Assembly (NCBI RefSeq): GCF_003003795.1
Contig: NZ_PVWK01000101.1
Coordinates: forward strand, 1-46,008
Length of the DNA: 46,008 nt
Direction of reading: 5' to 3'
Source of the DNA: Stenomitos frigidus ULC18
GTDB lineage: Bacteria > Cyanobacteriota > Cyanobacteriia > Leptolyngbyales > Leptolyngbyaceae
This document shows, one piece after another, positions 42,362-46,008 of the stretch; the stretch's first letter is position 1; each line of letters begins with the position of its first letter. The notes beneath the pieces are model-generated. The model saw only the letters and a program-made list of their open reading frames with translations. It searched no databases and was not told the origin of the DNA. The position numbers and the translations under genes were made by a program.

Positions 42362-44422
42362 ATGAATGTCAAGACCGCCCCACCTCAATCAGTCTCGTTT
42401 CCAGAGCCTACCACTCTGGGCTCTGCAAGGCGGTTTCAGGACGGGGTAGACGGTAGAATCACGCCGACGACCGTGCTGGATGAAGGCAGTGAAATTGAAG
42501 TTGAGGAACGTTCGCTACTAGCTGATATGCTTCCGCCTGACGAGGATGATGGTGCTCTGAGGTATGACGCTGAAGCGATCGCAGCTCATTATCGCCAGCA
42601 GCCCTTTCAGGTCTGGGGAAGAGTTTTTAATATCTTTTTTCCGTTCCTTACCTTTGGGTTGATCTGGTGGTGGAACGCTCGCTTTGGCTTCACTGAAAGC
42701 AAGCACAAGCAGCAAGCAGTCCGTCTGCGTGAAATCTTGACGCGTATGGGGCCAGCCTTCATTAAAGTTGGACAAGCATTGTCTACACGACCTGACCTTG
42801 TACCACCTGACTATTTAGAAGAACTGACCCGTCTACAAGACCAGTTGCCGCCCTTTGAGAACGCAGTTGCCTATCGGTTTATTGAAGAGGAGTTAGGTGA
42901 CTCGCCTGACGCCATCTATGCCGAGTTAACGGTCGATCCGATCGCAGCAGCATCTCTCGGACAGGTTTATCGCGGCAGACTCAAGACGGGTGAAGAAGTT
43001 GCCGTCAAAGTGCAACGCCCTGGTCTCGCGCAAAGCATTGCCCTGGATACTTACATTCTGCGCGGGCTGGCTGCCCTTGCCATGCGGTATGTGAAGCGGA
43101 TTCGTAGCGACCTGGTCGGCATTATGGACGAGTTTTCCGCCCGCATCTTCGAAGAGATGGACTACAACCAGGAAGGGCGAAATGCAGAGCGCTTTGCCAA
43201 ACTCTACGGGCATATGCAGGATGTTTACGTGCCTAAGATTTACTGGCAATATACTGGGCGGCGCGTCCTGACAATGGAGTGGATCACCGGTACGAAGCTG
43301 ACTCAACCAGAAGCGATTCGGGTACAAGGCATTGATGCAGGCTATCTGATCGAAGTCGGTGTGCAATGTTCGTTACGGCAGCTTTTAGAAAATGGCTTCT
43401 TTCATGCTGATCCCCACCCCGGCAACCTGTTAGCAACACCCGATGGAAAGCTGGCATACCTGGATTTTGGCATGATGAGCGAGGTCAAACCAGCTCAGCG
43501 TTACGGCTTAATTGAAGCGATCGTACACCTGGTTAACCGCGACTTTGAAGGTCTGGCGAAAGACTACGTGAAGCTGGAATTTCTCACTCCTGAGACTGAT
43601 CTGACACCCATTATTCCTGCCTTTGCCACCGTCTTTAACGATGCATTGGGAACCAGTGTCGCTGAGATTAATATTAAAAGCATCACTGATCAGCTATCGG
43701 CGTTGATGTATGAGTTTCCATTTCGCGTACCGGCATATTACGCGCTGATCATTCGCTCGCTCGTGACCCTCGAAGGCATCGCTATCAACGTCGATCCCGA
43801 TTTCAAAGTACTCAGTAAAGCCTATCCTTACGTTGCCAAGCGCTTATTGACAGACCCGGCTCCCGAACTGAGAGCCTCTTTGAAAGATCTACTGTTTAAA
43901 GACGACAGCTTTCGTTGGAACCGTCTGGAGAACTTGCTGCGAAATGCCCGTAGCAGCAGCGATTACGATTTGAGCAAGGTGGTTGATCAAACGCTCGATT
44001 ACTTATTCTCTGAGCGGGGTGATTTGATTCGCCATCAGATCGTGGAGGAAGTCATTAAAGGGGTCGATTCGATCGGCAGCAATGCGCTCAACAGCATCCG
44101 CTACATTCTAGCAGAACGGATTGGTTTGACTGTCAATCGTACAACAACGGTGCCAACAGAAAGCCAGCAAACTCTGGAGCACCTCAAGCGCATTTGGGGC
44201 ATCTTGCAGGAAACGCGTGGCTTTGATGCCACAAAACTCTTACCCGCCATTCCTAAACTGTTGTTTAAACCAGAAGCACAGCAAATGGGGCAGCAAATTG
44301 CCGAAGGTCTGGCACAACGGGCGATCGCTCGCTTCATTCGCGAGTTTCTCCTCACCGACGATCCTGAGCGTACCAGTCCGTCACCAACGAATCGGCCGCG
44401 TTTACCGGCTGCACGCACCTGA
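42362..44422 (+). CDS. ABC1/UbiB-family atypical kinase
   Basis: A 686-residue ABC1 (AarF/UbiB/ADCK) protein. The family KxGQ motif is in GPAFIKVGQALSTRPDLVPPDY; the Ala-rich nucleotide loop with catalytic Lys is in AAASLGQVYRGRLKTGEEVAVKVQRPG. The catalytic loop is HADPHPGNLL and the metal motif LDFGMM. A hydrophobic N-terminal segment (about 85-105) could anchor it to the membrane. Cyanobacterial members support plastoquinone or tocopherol metabolism and high-light tolerance. ATG 42362 is chosen over TTG 42281. A hairpin terminator overlaps the stop codon. Confidence 0.92.
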   Translation: MNVKTAPPQSVSFPEPTTLGSARRFQDGVDGRITPTTVLDEGSEIEVEERSLLADMLPPDEDDGALRYDAEAIAAHYRQQPFQVWGRVFNIFFPFLTFGLIWWWNARFGFTESKHKQQAVRLREILTRMGPAFIKVGQALSTRPDLVPPDYLEELTRLQDQLPPFENAVAYRFIEEELGDSPDAIYAELTVDPIAAASLGQVYRGRLKTGEEVAVKVQRPGLAQSIALDTYILRGLAALAMRYVKRIRSDLVGIMDEFSARIFEEMDYNQEGRNAERFAKLYGHMQDVYVPKIYWQYTGRRVLTMEWITGTKLTQPEAIRVQGIDAGYLIEVGVQCSLRQLLENGFFHADPHPGNLLATPDGKLAYLDFGMMSEVKPAQRYGLIEAIVHLVNRDFEGLAKDYVKLEFLTPETDLTPIIPAFATVFNDALGTSVAEINIKSITDQLSALMYEFPFRVPAYYALIIRSLVTLEGIAINVDPDFKVLSKAYPYVAKRLLTDPAPELRASLKDLLFKDDSFRWNRLENLLRNARSSSDYDLSKVVDQTLDYLFSERGDLIRHQIVEEVIKGVDSIGSNALNSIRYILAERIGLTVNRTTTVPTESQQTLEHLKRIWGILQETRGFDATKLLPAIPKLLFKPEAQQMGQQIAEGLAQRAIARFIREFLLTDDPERTSPSPTNRPRLPAART

Positions 44423-44436
44423 GATGCAGCCTTTTT
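44407..44436 (+). terminator. Intrinsic terminator overlapping the ubiB stop
   Basis: GGCTGCA (44407-44413) pairs with TGCAGCC (44425-44431), followed by TTTTT. The left arm lies within the last codons of ubiB. It separates ubiB from the convergent lexA. Confidence 0.75.
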
Positions 44437-44463
44437 CAGGCGTTACGGTCTCAAAGTCGCAAA

Positions 44464-45099
44464 CTACACCAAACCTCGCAGTAACCCAACATAGACACCC
44501 TGAATCTCTAGCTCTTCAACAGTCGTATCAATGACTGTCGGTTCGTAAGCAGGATTAGCAGGCTGGAGCGTAATTTGTTGACCGCGACGATAAAGATATT
44601 TGAGGGTGGTGGCACCGTTTCGCCGAGCGGCCACGATCGTGCCGTTGCGGATCGAGCGGGGATTGCTTTCGCGTCGCATAATCACGACATCATCGTGATC
44701 AATCATCGCTCCCGTCATACTGTCGCCTCGCACTTGCAGCGCAAAATGTTGCGATCGCTCGTGCTGGGAAAGATGCGCTAATTTTGGCAAACAGGAAAGC
44801 TCAAGGTGCTGTATCTCCTGATCAGAAAACGTTTCGACCAGACTGTGCGCTGCGATCGCCCCTACTAACGGAATCCCATCGCTGGGTCGCAGAATTTTGA
44901 GCGATCGAGATTTACGCGGTGCATGGCTAATGAGCCGCTTCTCTGTCAGTGTATCAATGTGGAGTTGTACTGACGCCAGTGATCGATAGCCCAAACCTTT
45001 CTGAATCTCACGGTAGGTCGGTGCCATGCCATGTTGGGCAACGAAATCCTCAATCCAGGTAAAGACCCGTTGCTGAGAGGGTGTTAGTGGAGATTGCAT
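44464..45099 (-). CDS. lexA: LexA-type transcriptional repressor with altered cleavage site
   Basis: A 211-residue LexA. The N-terminal winged helix (LTPSQQRVFTWIEDFVAQHG, TYREIQKGLGYRSLASVQLHI) is followed by the S24 domain. The catalytic dyad is intact: Ser127 in VRGDSM and Lys167 in TTLKYLYRR. The scissile bond region reads VGAIAAHSLVE, giving Ala84-His85 where most LexA proteins have Ala-Gly. RecA-stimulated self-cleavage may therefore be weak or absent. Cyanobacterial LexA proteins are known to have drifted from SOS control toward carbon and redox regulation; Synechocystis LexA also lacks key cleavage features. Converges with ubiB. Confidence 0.93.
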   Translation of the reverse strand: MQSPLTPSQQRVFTWIEDFVAQHGMAPTYREIQKGLGYRSLASVQLHIDTLTEKRLISHAPRKSRSLKILRPSDGIPLVGAIAAHSLVETFSDQEIQHLELSCLPKLAHLSQHERSQHFALQVRGDSMTGAMIDHDDVVIMRRESNPRSIRNGTIVAARRNGATTLKYLYRRGQQITLQPANPAYEPTVIDTTVEELEIQGVYVGLLRGLV

Positions 45100-45109
45100 A
45101 AAGTTACAA

Positions 45110-45123
45110 AGAGCGTTTGTACT
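45110..45123 (-). promoter_or_regulatory. Possible LexA-box-like autoregulatory site
   Basis: On the minus strand AGTACAAACGCTCT resembles the cyanobacterial LexA consensus RGTACNNNDGTWCB with two mismatches, 11-24 bases before the lexA start. The match is weak and offered only as a candidate. Confidence 0.3.
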
Positions 45124-45176
45124 ACTTTACAGCGTCTCTCCACTGATTGCACCTGTTTAAGGATGAAATTGTAATT

Positions 45177-45219
45177 AGCTATCAGCTACAGCTATCAGCT
45201 ATCAGCTATCAGCTATCAG
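45177..45219. repeat. Heptanucleotide tandem repeat AGCTATC
   Basis: About six copies of AGCTATC, one shortened to AGCTAC. A typical cyanobacterial short tandem repeat located between lexA and the mobile-element remnant. Confidence 0.8.
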
Positions 45220-45278
45220 TAAAAACTAATCTTTAACTTATGGCCAAGCACCGACAGCTGAACGCTTAGACAAAGCAT

Positions 45279-45824
45279 TTAGGAACGCGAATTTACAGCC
45301 GTTTGCAAATGGATCAGCCACAGTGCGAGCTTCTTGCTCGCAGGTGTGAGCGAGACGCTCATACTAAGTTGATGTGGCTTATTCAAACGACAATTGCTGT
45401 AATAAGATGCAATTCTTGCTGTAGGGACGTGATATGGAACGTCCCTTGTCGCTTCAGCGGTCGGTAACCGGTCGTTCCTAAGGGCATCAAACACGGCTCT
45501 GTCGCTTGGGTGCCTGTATTTTTAAGAAGCGCGTGGCCATCCAGTTCGCCCCAGGTGCTTGACACCGTTTGGTAGCGTTTGGCGCCACGCGCATAGGCCC
45601 ATGAGGCCAACTCGAAGGCTCGCTAGAACGTGTGCGCGCGCCTGTGCAAGGACGCGTTGTCAAAGGGCCACCCCAAGCGACCGCCGCCGAAACGCTGCTT
45701 GGAGAAAGAACAGGGGTTGGTATTGATGTTTGTCCCGCCCGTTTGGATGTGTACCTGCGGCCCCAAGGGACAACCTTAAAAGTGCCCCACACCGAAGCTG
45801 GCGTCCGCACCCTGCTGAGGCAAC
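45279..45824 (+). mobile_element. IS110-related mosaic, copy 2 of the long direct repeat
   Basis: Matches 13800-14232 in the same orientation, starting at TTAGGAACGCGAATTTA. It differs by a 104-bp insertion (45296-45399) and by 4-5 base insertions (for example near 45503 and 45556). It includes the AGGGACGT/ACGTCCCT palindrome (45423-45446), the conserved non-coding stretch and the IS110 transposase start. The shared stretch ends near 45824; this copy's frame continues to the window edge. Confidence 0.65.
45296..45399. mobile_element. 104-bp TA-flanked inverted-repeat element (MITE-like)
   Basis: The left end (after TA at 45294-45295) begins CAGCCGTTTG and later AGCCACA; the inverted right end (before TA at 45400-45401) begins CAGCAATTGTCGTTTG and later AGCCACA. 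It has no coding capacity. The sister sequence at 13811-13825 lacks the element and has a single TA at exactly this point, so insertion with TA duplication can be read directly. An internal hairpin occurs around GCGAGCTTCTTGCTCGC. Confidence 0.75.
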
Positions 45825-46008
45825 ATCGGGTCGTGGCCGCAGCGACGGGTGGCTGGGACGAACTGCAGGGTGCGGCAAAGCAGCGGCGCTCGCGGGCGGC
45901 GCCAACGGTGCGGGCTGACAGCGAAGACCATCTCCAGGCGTTGGCGCCACGTCTGGACGCCTTGAAGCCGCAGATGCAAGCCCTCGCTCACCAGCAAGCG
46001 GATTGGCA
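45644..46008 (+). pseudogene. IS110-family transposase with internal deletion, runs off window
   Basis: From GTG 45644 an uninterrupted frame reads TGVGIDVCPARLDVYLRPQG and KVPHTEAGVRTLL, then RVVAAATGGWDELQ, corresponding to the IS110 V..EATGG segment with the acidic residue replaced by Ala. It then jumps to VRADSEDHLQALAPRLDALK, resembling the later coiled region before the transposase_20 domain. About 80-100 residues of the DEDD domain appear missing without a frameshift. The 3' end is outside the window. Probably inactive; it could still be mobilised in trans. Confidence 0.6.

Noticed and set aside
45177-45219. Tandem AGCTATC array considered as a CRISPR fragment
   Set aside because: Units of seven bases have no spacers; this is a simple tandem repeat.
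13800-46008. Composite transposon made of the two IS110 mosaics and the 31 kb between them
   Set aside because: Both copies are decayed and in direct orientation, IS110 does not form classical composite transposons, and the intervening genes look like ordinary chromosomal genes with HIP1 sites.

Overview
The window looks like the chromosome of a cyanobacterium, probably a Leptolyngbya-like or related filamentous lineage. The HIP1 octamer GCGATCGC and its GATCG core recur throughout genes and spacers. Intergenic DNA carries the short degenerate tandem repeats and palindromes typical of cyanobacteria. Several proteins are cyanobacterial family types: a DUF3685/Ycf55-like receiver protein, an alr4036-type PPOX flavoprotein, TIGR03643, UbiB/ABC1 and a cyanobacterial LexA. 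I saw no rRNA, tRNA, CRISPR array or prophage.

Layout. 1-691 is non-coding and repeat-rich. 692-10661 holds a cell-wall amidase, a pseudo-receiver protein, a membrane-anchored helical-repeat protein and a two-gene phosphorelay (PAS/HWE-type sensor kinase overlapping a receiver-histidine kinase). 11007-13730 is a large GH63-like glycosidase. 13780-14317 is a mosaic of mobile-element debris that includes an IS110 transposase fragment; the same mosaic recurs in direct orientation at 45279-46008. 14335-21896 is mixed housekeeping: TIGR04282 glycosyltransferase, methyltransferase, PPOX flavoprotein, YgjP-like metallopeptidase, GNAT, TIGR03643, queG, a kinase-like protein without an obvious phosphorylatable His, and a glycosyltransferase-like protein.

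21962-26193 is a same-strand set (GST, GFA, two SDRs, Old Yellow Enzyme) read from a promoter with a perfect dyad just downstream of its -10 box. This looks like an electrophile or aldehyde detoxification operon. 26542-31957 holds a HEAT-repeat protein, a sunset-domain lipoprotein, a BON protein, a possible small RNA and a fusion of FG-GAP repeats to a galactose/glyoxal-oxidase-like domain.

32606-42003 is almost entirely minus-strand: a formaldehyde-dehydrogenase-like Zn enzyme, three small exported amphipathic-helix proteins, an SRPBCC membrane protein, an SDR with a C-terminal membrane anchor, DUF2231, a rhodanese without its cysteine, a hemerythrin fusion and a membrane protein. I read it as an envelope or desiccation/oxidative stress island. 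Inside it, 36859-37802 contains three glycosyltransferases, each cut down to its N-terminus. 42362-45099 has ubiB facing lexA; this LexA keeps its Ser/Lys dyad but has Ala-His where Ala-Gly is normally cleaved.

The clearest unexplained structures are the duplicated IS110 mosaic, in which one copy carries a small TA-flanked element and the other shows the empty site; a set of palindromes whose arms change together; the glycosyltransferase remnants; and the altered LexA cleavage site. All assignments come from reading the sequence; no database search was run.
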